This document shows, piece after piece, positions 18,047-28,302 of a stretch of DNA of 64,000 nt. This DNA comes from Tetraselmis striata (lineage: Eukaryota; Chlorophyta; Chlorodendrophyceae; Chlorodendrales; Chlorodendraceae), in assembly GCA_006384855.1 (NCBI GenBank), contig VCJN01000830.1:1-64000 (forward strand), written 5' to 3'. Each line of letters opens with the position of its first letter. Position 1 is the stretch's first letter. Both the position numbers and the translations under genes were made by a program. The notes beneath the pieces were generated by a model that was not told where the DNA came from, did no database searches, and saw only the letters and a list, made by a program, of their open reading frames with translations.

Positions 18047-19330
18047 GGGCCTGGCGCACGATGTGCGCCGCTTGTCGCGGCATTGAACCGGAATACACCG
18101 GGTGCGTGCTCCTGATTTGTGACTCCCGCTGTGTTGGCGCCCTGTGTGACGGACCTCTCACCCGCGAGCAGGCTGAGCAGGAACCGTGGCTAGCCGGATC
18201 AGGCGTGCCACTGGGACAGCAGCGTTGCCGTGCGCCGGCGGCGAAATGTACCGGCGGAGATGGTGTAAGCGGGTGGGCGCATGGCTGCACCCTGCGCAGC
18301 TTCGTTGCTTCGGAACAGCTCCTTCCCCCAAGTCTCTGCTATCCTGTGCCGTGTAGCCAAGCATGAGGATGGAACGGTGGTAGCGGCGCCCAACCAAGGA
18401 CCATCAGTCGTTGCCGAGCGTGAGCTGAGACGCGCTCAATCATCGGCAATGGCTCGTGGATAACTATGTGTGCGCCGTCGTTTCCTCGACAGTGGACGGC
18501 GTCATTCCTACCTTCGGCGCAGAGTGTTTGGGCTGGCATCCTCCGCTCCGCCCTGGGTGGCGGTGCCGTGGTAGCGCAAGCAGTAATGGTGTCATTCAAT
18601 CTCTGTGTAAGTGAGGCGATGCTCACACAAAAATGACCCGCCTGTATATTGCCCCTGTATATTTTGGAATCTGTACCATTTATGTTTGATCTATTGGGCC
18701 ATCTGGCCACATGTGCGTTTTATACAATAATCCAGAACGTATCAAGAAATTGCGCAACCTGCCGGGCAACTGGTACCCTGTAGTGCCATTGGTGTGCAGC
18801 TGGGCCTCTGGCGGTGTGGCTGCCGAGGGTGGGTAGTGCCCCTGATGTGTCCAGAGTGCGATGCCGGAAGAGAAGGCAGTCACCAGCTCGGCAACTGCTC
18901 GTCCAGCAATCCGCCCACACTCGCCGGTGTTGAAAGCGGCAAGGCGGCTGCCCACCTGCCTGCTTGCCCCGCAAGAGTCGTCGCATGCACCGCGCGTTGG
19001 AAACACGCGATGGGATGCAACAAGCCGTGGCGGAAAAAGCCGGATGCTGGCTCTGTGTCGCACGAGACGATGTGTCTGGAGCGTGGGCCTCCCATGGCTC
19101 GGTGTGCCCGCCTATTTATTTGCCGCCGAGCTCTTTCTGCGCATTTATTGTGTGGTGTACTGCAGGGAGCTGCCAGGCGGGTCCAGCCGACCGCTGAGAA
19201 AGTGGCGGAGGATGGCAAAGTTTTTTGGGCACTTGGACCAGCCGCAGAGCTGCCCACCGACAAAGAGCACACACGACGCTGCGCCCGGTCTGTGCACAAC
19301 CCATATCCCGCCAGCTGTGTATGCTACAAA
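18047..19330. other. No gene seen; remainder of the foreign segment
   Basis: About 1.3 kb between the U-box stop and the resumption of retroelement sequence. Frames on both strands are short and shadow-like. It probably represents the 3' UTR and downstream flank of the U-box gene that came along with it. No terminal repeats or target duplications are evident at either junction. Confidence 0.4.
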
Positions 19331-19597
19331 GCGATAAAGCGTCCACCTTCAACGCCATCGCTTGCATTGACGCAATCGTTGTCGTGTCCCGTGACTGTCG
19401 TCTCTGTCGGCTCCGCGGGCGTTTCGGCCAAACTGTCGGCTGACGTTGCCTTCGTAGGGTCTGCCGCCTTCTTGCCGCCTGCCATCGTAGCGTGCGCAAG
19501 TGTCGTATGTGGTGGAAGACTAGTCGTCGAGACCGTCCACTCGTAGAGATATTCACACCTTGCACACCTACGAGAGGTGCGACGCCGTTGCGCTAGC

Positions 19598-19877
19598 TGG
19601 TCAGCTGGCGCAAAGGCAGAAGGTGGACTCCCCTCGTGGTGCGGGTGCGTCATGTAGCAGGGCTGTCGCATGCTGTCGCTAGCGCCGCTGGACATCGGGA
19701 AGTCCAAGCGGTACGCGTACTGCGAGTACAGGTACCGGTAGCTAGCATTCAAACGTTCCGTATGGATTTCTGGAATTTTGCATCTAGCCCATGTAATTCA
19801 AACTAGAATCTTAACGTTACCAGTACCGGTGACAGAATAGCCCGGTGTAATCAAACCTCTATGTTACCAATATGACC
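19598..19877 (-). repeat. 5' terminal repeat of retroelement 1
   Basis: Same orientation as the repeat at 12,827-13,056, but about 50 bp longer owing to an extra block next to a duplicated attcaaac word. The outer end reads ggtcatattggtaacatagagg on the minus strand, the family terminus also seen at 54,126 and 58,742. Confidence 0.85.
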
Positions 19878-20377
19878 AATAAATAATAATTTCTACGGCA
19901 GGGCTTAACTACACAGCAAACAACACTAACAGCAACTATGAAAGGTTGTTTTTTCGTCCCCGGGACAGGACTGGCACCAGTGAAACAATTGACCCCTGGT
20001 GAAACCCTTGCAGCGCAGTTTTAATACTATGAAAGGTTGCCAGCAAAAGAGAGATTATGAGCCTGAGACCAACGTCGAGCATGAGGCGCCAGGGCGCCAA
20101 GAACCAAGGAAGACCCAAGGGAACCACGAAGTCGCCAAGGTGCCAGGGACCAAAGAGACCACCGCCCATATATACCTGTGTTAATATTGAGATAGCATGT
20201 ATGAGCGATAAACTTTTAATAAGTCGTCGGATCAGCCTCGTATATACAGTACTCGTTCGGAGTCTGTTGACGAGGTCACCCGCTGGATCACCCCAGTCCC
20301 CCAGTCGTCTGCTGGCACCTCACCTGTCTCGCTTTCACGTTGCCCACCCGCGAGCCACCTCAAGCCTGCTCGCTGCG
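19878..20377. other. Upstream region of the hydrolase gene
   Basis: About 500 bp without a convincing gene. It is AT-rich at first (aataaataataatttc), includes two tatgaaaggttg words about 95 bp apart (19,937 and 20,030), and has tatatata-type words at 20,167 and 20,240 that could serve as core promoter for the plus-strand gene at 20,378. Confidence 0.4.
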
Positions 20378-20965
20378 ATGTATGCGCCGCCCGATGGGGG
20401 CGACGAAGTGGCGGCGCTGGAGTCTGTCGCGCTGGACGGCGTGATGAGCGCGGTCCCGCTGAACTCGCGCCCCAGCGTGGCGACCGGCGCGCTGGCGGTG
20501 GTGGACGCGCGCTCCGGCGGCAGCGTCAAGGCGGATCTGATGCCGGCGCTGCAGGTGATGGAGGCGCGCAAGAGCGTCCGGCGATACCGCGGCACGCAGG
20601 AGCCCACGCGCCCAGGTGGGTGGTACCGACCCAGTGGGGCACGACCGGTGGGTGGGATGGGGGTAAAGGTGAACACTGGGTAGGCTGCCATCACGATCGC
20701 TTGACGTGATGTTCGCGAGTTGGAACACTCAGTCTCAGGGCGCACCGGTGCCGGTACCGGGTAGGAGTAATAGGGGCCGCCGCCAAGAGCGAGGCCTGTA
20801 GCATAGGAGATATATGCATATATATCATGTACGAGGTATGTGGGCAGGCATATGCAGTAAACACATGTGTTAGTGTGTCCACGGTGCTTTGTCGGTTCAA
20901 GATGTTTTTACGTGGCGAGTGCGAATCCCTCTTTGGCACATTCCCCTCCATCCTTCATCCTCCAG

Positions 20966-21000
<35 letters not shown>

Positions 21001-21022
21001 CCCTCCCCCCTCCCCCGTCCCA

Positions 21023-21056
<34 letters not shown>

Positions 21057-24000
21057 TTGTACGGCTTCAGTCATCGCCCCACGGCATTGGTACTGGACCC
21101 AAAACATCCGCTTGTCTCAAGCTGACAGCGAGATTGCCAGGTGGCTGCTGATCATGACGCTGAAGTTGCGCTGTGCACCCATGGCAGGCGTCACCTGGGC
21201 GCTCTTTGGCCTGTTTCTGCTCAGCATGCTGTACATTCCGGAGCTGTCAGGAGCGCATGATGCGGCCCCATACCCCACAGCCACTGACGTGGAGCCGCCG
21301 GCCCCGGGAGAGATTACCTACTGGCTCGCGGTCTTCGGCTTCTCCTTCAACGGCAAAAACCCCGGCAACTTTGAGGCCATCCTGGGCTTTGTCCTGCTGT
21401 TTGGCTTCTTGCTGGTATGCTACATCATTATCAAGGCGCAGGTGTACTACCGTCTCACCCTGGCCAACTACCTGCTGGCCGCGCTGATCCTCATCAACAT
21501 CATAGGCCGCTCCCAGATCACGATCGACAACATGGCGCCCGCCGTCGTCATCGGCCCAGCCATCGTCATTATGTTTTTCATCTATGTCACCTATATCCTC
21601 GCTACCCTCTTCTTATGGCATCAGCTGCCCGGTGATGCCCTTACCCCCCCCCCCCCCCCCACTCACACACACACATGCGCCTCTCCCGGGAGGAGATTTA
21701 CATCGCCCTGCCAGCTGTGCATGCGGTTTCTGAGAGGCATCTCACCACCTCAATGGAGCATGTAGCTGTAGCCCTGTCTGATCCAATCACTGAGTATGGC
21801 CGGCTTGGCGCCTCGATACGCAGGTCTGCAGCAACAAAACGGCTGGTTCATGCCAAGGATCCTGTCCAAGCAGGCCTTCCGTACCCCAGCGGTCGTGCAG
21901 CAGATGATCGAGGACATCTACCAGAGTGCGTAATACTACCCCCCCCCCCCCCCCCCCCCTAAAAAACCTAACCACACCCCATCTACCACTGGCTCGATTT
22001 TTTTACACAGAGCAGTGATGATGGTATGTAGGGGAAGGCAAGCGTAACTGACATTCTCCGCTTCCTCTCACTCCCTTTGCTGGGCGGCACCAGACTCATC
22101 AGCAACCCAGCCAATGGGGCATGGGCAAGCCGCCATGAAGATCACCTACTGCGGCTGGAGTTCCAGGTTGGCAAGCATACCTATCCGCCACAACGCCCAT
22201 GCCAGTCCAATCACTTGCCATGTGCCTTACGCACCTGCTCATGCCCATGCTGCTCACCTACCTCCACGCTTTCTGCGACTGTAAGCAGTATAACTAAGCG
22301 CCCATGGCTAAGCGTGCATCTGCCCTGGTTGCGCTGGTGCAGCTTCCTGCCTGCCAGCCTGCGCAAGCAATTGAAGAGAAACTTCACCGTGACCTATGCG
22401 GGCGAGGTGGATGAGCAGGGCCGCCCACACGGGTAACCTCTCCGCGCCCCTCCCATTATGCATGATGCATGATGAGCCCCCATGATGCATCTAAGAGCCC
22501 CGTGCAGCAGCGGTGACCGCATGCGGCGCTCTCCCGCGCAGATATGGCGAGTGGAATGACAACTACTCCAAAGGCGAGGTGCTCACCGGCTGGTGGGCGC
22601 ATGGCGTGCCGTTTGGGCCCTTCCGGTCGCGTGAGTCGGGCAGCGGGGCAGGTAGCCCCCCCCCCCCCCCCCCCCCCGGTCCAATAAAAAAGCACGCACC
22701 CACACACCCACACCCACTCCCTCTTTCGGCGCAGAGCAGGGCCGCCACCGCTGGCGTCTGACGCAGCATGGTCCCATGTGCCTGGCCGTGTCATCACTGC
22801 AGGCTTCCAGCGCGTGCTGCAGCCCTACTTCCGGAACCGCACCGACACTTGGAACACCAACAACGTGCGCGCCAAGGGGCCGCACCAATGCCAATCAGGC
22901 AATGCCGCCATCACCGGGTCTCTTGCGGGTCGCGCTGACTGCGCCTTGCCTTCCCAATCATGCCAGGGCAAGCTGGATTACGGCCCCATCACTGTGGGCA
23001 TCTGTCAAGTGGAGTGCTGCACAGCGGGCATTTTCTTCCGGGAGTACCCAAAGGTAGCATGCGGCGCACACCCATCCCATCATTCTCTCTCTTCCCGAAG
23101 CTTCTAGGCGCCACCCGGCAAGCTCTGCGCCCCCTTCCCTCCTCCTTCCCGGCTGCTGAGGCCGCCGCCCACCTGGCCTGCTGCCACCGCCGCGCAGTGC
23201 TCCGAGTTCTTTGAGGTGGAGCCCAGCGGCTCTGTCCAGAAAGACGTGTGGGAAATGCTGGAGAAGCTCAACTCGATGCCAATGCAGCTGGAGCGCCTGA
23301 CGTCCCTTGTCGTGCAGGTGGGTGGGACTGCTTTGGCGCCCACGGCCAATTTGTCCTCTGTGTCTAGATGAGCTGCTCACCGACTCCCCCCCCCCCCCCC
23401 CCCCCCCCTTCCTTGCTTTGCCTCCTGGTAGGGGGACTTGCAACGCGGCGTGCTCATCTCAGGCCTCAACACCGTAGGCGGTGCGCCGGCGTTCTCTGCC
23501 ACCGTTGGCTTCCAGGCAGGCTTCAAGCTGCCGCCATCGCTGTCCAACGGCCTGAATGAGTACCTGGCGCACACGTACCGCCATAGGATGGTGCGTCGCC
23601 CTAGCACGAAGACGCTTTTGCATTGGCGGCATTCGTTGTTGCTGTTGTTGTTGATGCGGTCGTGAAGTCAGTGCACCGTTGCCGACACTGTATCGATGCA
23701 GCATGCACCCTTAGCTGCCGCCTAGATTGCCGGCCCTCCGCACCGGTCTTCCCAAACAGCAACAGGTTCCTGGATGTGCCTCTTGCCTACGCAGGTTGCC
23801 GGAGACTCCGACGAGGAGGACACCCCCCTCACTGACTCCGACATCGAGTCCCAGGCGGCAGACACTGCTTCGCAAGAGGCACGGCAGCGCTCCGCCTCGC
23901 AGCCGCGGCTGCAGATACCGGTGCTGACGGTGGAGGGCTGGGAGCGCAGCACCCAGTGCGAGAACTGCGAGGCGCTGGTGTTCCTGCCGGGCTTCAACTC

Positions 24001-27000
24001 CATGACCGCCGGCAGCGCAGCGGTGAGTCGGCCGCAATCACGGCCTCCACCCTTGTTCGCGATATTGCCACCGCCGTAGAGACAGGCCAGTCATTTAGAG
24101 GGCATGTCACTGGACGACGGCGTCTGGTGACAATCCCGGGCTTGTGATAGCCGGGCTGCACATAACGCTCCCCCGCAACTCGCCGCTGTTCTCACGCACC
24201 GGCCTCACACCACACACCACGGCGATCCATTCAGCCTCCCGCACCCACCCGGAATGATGAACACGCGCCCGCATTCACAGCCGGCTTGTGCATAGCCTCG
24301 GGGAGATGGTATGAGGACTACACATAAGAAAACAACGCAGTTCGCGATATTATTAAACTTCTGGTACATGTACTTTCGGAAACCAGCGCAGCTTTAGGCT
24401 ATGCGGGTCGTGCGGTGAGCTTCGGTGCTGGATTTGAGTGAACGTAAGGTATGTTGGTAGCATCTGGCCCAGCCATGAACCCCCCCAGCCATGCATGGAC
24501 CCTTGCTTGTGCCTCCGCGTGCACCCGCACGTCCGCACCTAAGCGCGTATTTCCACAAATAGCAGTGGCATAACCCTGTATGTGTATGGTGTGAGGACAG
24601 GAATAACGCAGCACTCCTGTCACATGTTGATGGGGGTGCCGACCTACGTGGAAGAACCCTTATTTTCAGCCTCAAATTGGGCTTGATAGCAACCTGTAAG
24701 ACCATTTGCTATAGTTTGTTCAAGGTTAGACCTCTGCCAGGCACGGCAGGTTCTGTCTCGCAGTGGTCTCGCCACTGCGCCGGCACCCATAGTTATGCTC
24801 TGACTCATGATCCATAGTCCTGGTTCAGAGCCGGCTTGCCCCATGTGCCCGCCCCGCAGATCATGGCGCAGCTGCTGGCGCTGGGGAACTTCCCATCCTA
24901 CATCAAGACGGTCATCTACAGCTGGCCGGGTGGCAATCTCGGCACGTACCCGGTGGCACAGACAAAAGGTGCCACCCAGCGCATCGTAATAGACAACACT
25001 GCGCTAGTCTGAGGACTAGAATCCCCATGTTTAGGGTATAAGTAAAATGGCTTGTAGCCAATGCATGTTCGTTAGGAGTACTCTGCGCTTTGGGCTGAAG
25101 CGGGGAGCACTGCCCGCTCGTCGGCACAGGTGCGGAGAGCGAGCGAACCGCTGAGGACCTGAAGCAGCTCCTGCTGGCGCTGAACGCCAGCGGCATCTCC
25201 AAGTTCCACATCGTCACGCACAGCATGGGCATCCGCGTGCTCACCGCCGCCATCCCCCAGCTGGAGGTCTGAGGCGCCTCGATGCCGCCACCTCTCTGCC
25301 CCCTCAACACACTACACACTTTGGCATGTACCCCTCAGGTGTCTCGGGTCTCCAGCATCCCTGCCTTACGGCCAGCCGGGCTTGGACAGCCTCAGCCATG
25401 CGCCGGCTTACCGTCACGCTCTTTTCCTAATCCGTCGAGACTCGGACATTGCCATCAACGTGACCATGTCTCCGAAACCATCCAACCCTGATGGTGTCGG
25501 TGCCGTGCGCCCGCAACATGACGCTGTCGCAAATGGCTGACTGCTGCGGTGCCGCTGCGCAGGAGCTCTTCCTGACCTCGCCCGGGCAGAGCGGTGTGCG
25601 CTTGGGGCAGATGCAGCTGTGCACCATCACGATGCTGAACACCGAGGTGCGCCCGCCCGGCTTGCTACGGCCACCTCAGGCCTTCCGAGGAAGCCCCCCC
25701 CCCCCCCCCCCCCACGGCCTACTTCATTGACCCAGAACTCAACAAGTCAACATTGCCTCAGAGTAAATGACAATCACCGGCCTCATCACAAATGCCCTGA
25801 CCCCTCTCAGCCTGCAGTACAACGAAGTGCGATCAGTTTTGCGCCTGATGAAGCAATGTGCGCTTGCGCTTTTCGTCCATGCTTGGGACATGCAGATGGG
25901 CCGCCACGAGTTTGTGGACTGCTACGCCCGGCGCCTGACAGGTGTGGCCGTCTGCCCGCCTGATTTGCGGGGCTCTCGCTGCCTGGGAGGCATCCCGCGG
26001 AACAGTCTCTGAGGCGGTGCGGCGGAAGCGGAGGCGTTGCTGTCACCCACCCGCACCGGCTGACCCTTCCTGACCCCCCCCCCCCCCCCCCCCGTTCCTT
26101 GCCCCTTTCTTTGCAGCCATGAGCCCGTGCGTCACACTGTACGCGGACGCCCTGGATACCGCGCTCTTTGGCGCTGAGCTTCAGAACTCCGTCCTCAAGT
26201 AACTCCCCCCCCCCCCCCCCCCCCTCGGCTCCTCCTTTCGGCTTTTCTATGGAGGACGGTTTTGAGTGACATGTGCTGCCTTGCCTTGTCCCCAACTAAG
26301 GGTCATCATCATCATCACCGTTGGCCCGCTGAGCCCTGCCTGGGGTAATTTGTCGTCCTCCCCGCAGGTGGCTGTTCCCCAAGCGCCGCGCCCCCAAGGT
26401 GCACGAGGACCTGAGCAAGGCGCCGGAGGAGAAGCGCAAGGCGCGCGCCAGCAACTTGTGGGAGTACAGCCTCGGCCGCATCAAGAAGGACCTGCTGGTG
26501 CGGAGATGCGCGTCTACCTGCTCACTCGCCCTTGCCAGCCTGGAACCAGCCTGCTGCCCCTGACAGGCTGCTGTCCGGGCTTGTTGGGCCCCTCATAGTC
26601 AGCACGTGCCGGCATTCTAACTGTGGTTGACTACCTGCACGTAACACACGCGCAACCAGTCATGCTATATCAGATGTCGACATCACTAGCCAGCACAGGA
26701 GGGCAACGCACCGCTCTGATCAAAACCTGTGACCCCCCCCCCCCCCCCCCCCCCCCCCAACAAAAAAAAGGAATTTGCTCATTTTACTTTGACGTGCTTG
26801 AAAGGAATTTACCCGTTTGGCCCGGGGGTTTGCTGCCCATCAGTATGCGGACGGCACCGTGGTGGACGTGGACGTGGTGCAGACCACCCACCTGGGCGCC
26901 AACGTGCAGGACGTGCGCCACAACGCCTTCTCACTGAATCGCGAGCTGGTGGACGACCTGCGCGACGTGCTTGTCAACCGGCAGCGCGCGTTTCAGCGGA

Positions 27001-27359
27001 GCGCGCGCCTGCAGGTGCGGCGCGGCCACCACGCGCCCTCCTCCGGGCCGCCGGTTGCGATCGTGAATGTTTGCCCTGCTCGCGGCCATTCCCTCCATCG
27101 ATGCATTGTCCCACCTTCCTCGCTGCTGTGTCTCATCAGCACCGTCTTGGTATACATAACAATATAATACTTATATAATACGTTTTATACCTATATATGA
27201 TGTATTTTTCGGGGGGTGGGGGGGAGGGGGGGGGGGGTGAGGGATTTTTGGTGTGCAAGTGCTCAACTGACCAAGTGTCTGTTCTTGCTGCAATGGCAGT
27301 ACCGCGGAGGAAACCGATACAATTTCCTGGTAGCCCCCACCCATGTTGTCAACCCATAG
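20378..27359 (+). CDS. Membrane-anchored alpha/beta hydrolase, DUF900 type, with MORN-like segment
   Basis: A gene of about 19 exons. Well-supported exons: 20,378-20,615, 21,071-21,631, 22,094-22,166, 22,356-22,431, 22,543-22,652, 24,860-24,967, 25,131-25,268, 25,561-25,647 and the last at 27,300-27,359 (ends APTHVVNP). Others lie near 21.8, 22.8, 22.97, 23.2, 23.45, 23.8, 26.1, 26.4 and 26.85 kb. Domains in order: a disordered N-terminus; three to four membrane helices in exon 2 (WALFGLFLLSMLYI, AILGFVLLFGFLLVCYIII, LLAALILINII, VVIGPAIVIMFFIYVTYIL); a MORN-like segment (GRPHGYGEWNDNYSKGEVLTGWW); a VECCTAGIFF module; and the hydrolase (LVFLPGFNS, IYSWPGG, nucleophile elbow THSMG, VTLYADALDTAL with likely acid, RHNAFSLN with likely His). 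This order recalls DUF900 proteins of protists. Substrate unknown; lipase or esterase action is inferred. One exon near 25.75 kb is uncertain. Confidence 0.8.
20968..20997 (+). repeat. Pure C tract, first intron of hydrolase gene
   Basis: About 30 C residues followed by C/T runs and a (CA)n microsatellite at about 21,025-21,054. Comparable C tracts lie in eight further introns of this gene, near 21,644, 21,940, 22,658, 23,387, 25,688, 26,075, 26,203 and 26,731, all on the coding strand. Exact lengths may be limited by sequencing. Confidence 0.9.
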
Positions 27360-28030
27360 CTGCCGCTGCCAGCGCCGACCGCTCCTACACCAAGTCTCTC
27401 GCCAGGGCATGGGCGCATTACGGCGGGCACCGGCCACTCCGGATGCCCCGCTTTGCGGTTGCAGTTGCGGCGGTCGGATCAAAAGCTGCCATGTAAGGAC
27501 ACCGTGCATAATCTTGTCGCACTGCCTGAAGTGGGCCATTGTGGATGTGGTCATCGGCCACGTAACAATGCATCAACCTAGATGCGTAACGCGTGCTTTC
27601 ATTTGTTCATTAATAGCGCCATACCAATGATCCGGGTGGGCCAGCATGCCATCCAAACCCGCCTACTGAAATCGACTGAAGCATCGCTCAACGAACTTCG
27701 GAACACCGCACATGGGCGGTTGGTCTTTTGTGTGCTCTAGCAATGAAGGATTGATGGGTCGCGAATGGCTGGCAATGTAAAACACAGAAACACACTCAGG
27801 TTTTAAGCTGATGTGCACGTTGGAAATGATACAGTGAGGTGAAAGGATACAGCGTCCTACCCGGGTACTTATTTATCCTCAGCGCCTTGTAGGTTCAAAC
27901 TAGCGATTAGCCTCGTTTAGCATGCTTCTTTGCGCAATCATGCCTTGGCCATCGGTCCATTGTCCTCAACTCCCGCCTGCAGGTTGTGTGCTCAACGATT
28001 GTGGACGCTGTCGCGGCATGCAGTCGCAGT
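27360..28030. other. Gene-poor stretch after the hydrolase gene
   Basis: No convincing frame or repeat. Probably the 3' UTR and intergenic DNA. Confidence 0.4.
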
Positions 28031-28040
28031 ATTTGTTTAC

Positions 28041-28302
28041 AAGGTACATATCCCTTGTCCGCTCGGTTGAGCGGTCGTCTGGTACGCGAGAGGTCCCGGC
28101 ATCGATTCCTGGCCGATGGTTTTCGGCAATATCGTCCCAGCGCGTCCTGTGTTTACCCGGTTGATGCATTAACCCTTTCGGGTTGAAATGAGGCAATGGT
28201 CTACGGGCTATGCCAGACCTACGACTGCAGTTGGCGCAAGAGGTCAAGTGCTGGGGCGGCTTCGGCCGATGTCCCGGGGCGAACTTCACTTTACTTTATT
28301 TG
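28041..28302 (+). mobile_element. tRNA-derived SINE, copy 1
   Basis: About 260 bp. The head has tRNA-like promoter boxes: ccgctcggttgagcggtcg as box A region and ggcatcgattcctgg as box B-like. The body has tttacccggttgatgcatta and gccccggg words. It ends in an actttacttt tail. Likely target duplications tatttgttt flank it (28,031 region and after the tail). Two further copies lie at 43.9 and 49.6 kb in the opposite orientation. Pol III transcription of the head and trans-mobilisation by a LINE are assumed from the class. Confidence 0.8.

Larger units (their letters stand above)
12827..19877 (-). mobile_element. Tyrosine-recombinase retrotransposon (DIRS/PAT/TOC-like), split by host DNA
   Basis: Read on the minus strand from 19,877. 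In order: a terminal repeat (19,598-19,877); a short 5' coding-like stretch to about 19,330; then, after a 2.3-kb foreign segment, gag-like (about 17,020-16,313), reverse transcriptase (16,308-15,475), RNase H and connector (15,430-14,300), tyrosine recombinase (about 14,250-13,030) and a second copy of the terminal repeat (13,056-12,827). Direct-orientation repeats plus a recombinase instead of a DDE integrase place it with PAT/Ngaro/TOC-type elements. Long open frames suggest a moderate age. It is broken by the insert and by a handful of smaller interruptions. Confidence 0.8.

Noticed and set aside
12725-19752. A small open frame (with RLDFPMSSGA and MRQPCYMTHPHH words) in both terminal repeats of retroelement 1, looking like a conserved hidden protein.
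   Set aside because: Of nine base differences between the two copies within the first 51 codons, seven change the amino acid and two are silent, so there is no sign of purifying selection.
20827-21765. A 312-aa continuous frame through the C tract in the hydrolase gene.
   Set aside because: It reads through an intron as poly-Pro; the real exon starts at 21,071 after a cttcag acceptor, where the phase from exon 1 fits.
27966-28289. Frames containing KFAPGHRPKPPQ in two places, looking like a protein family.
   Set aside because: These are translations of the SINE body, repeated because the SINE is.
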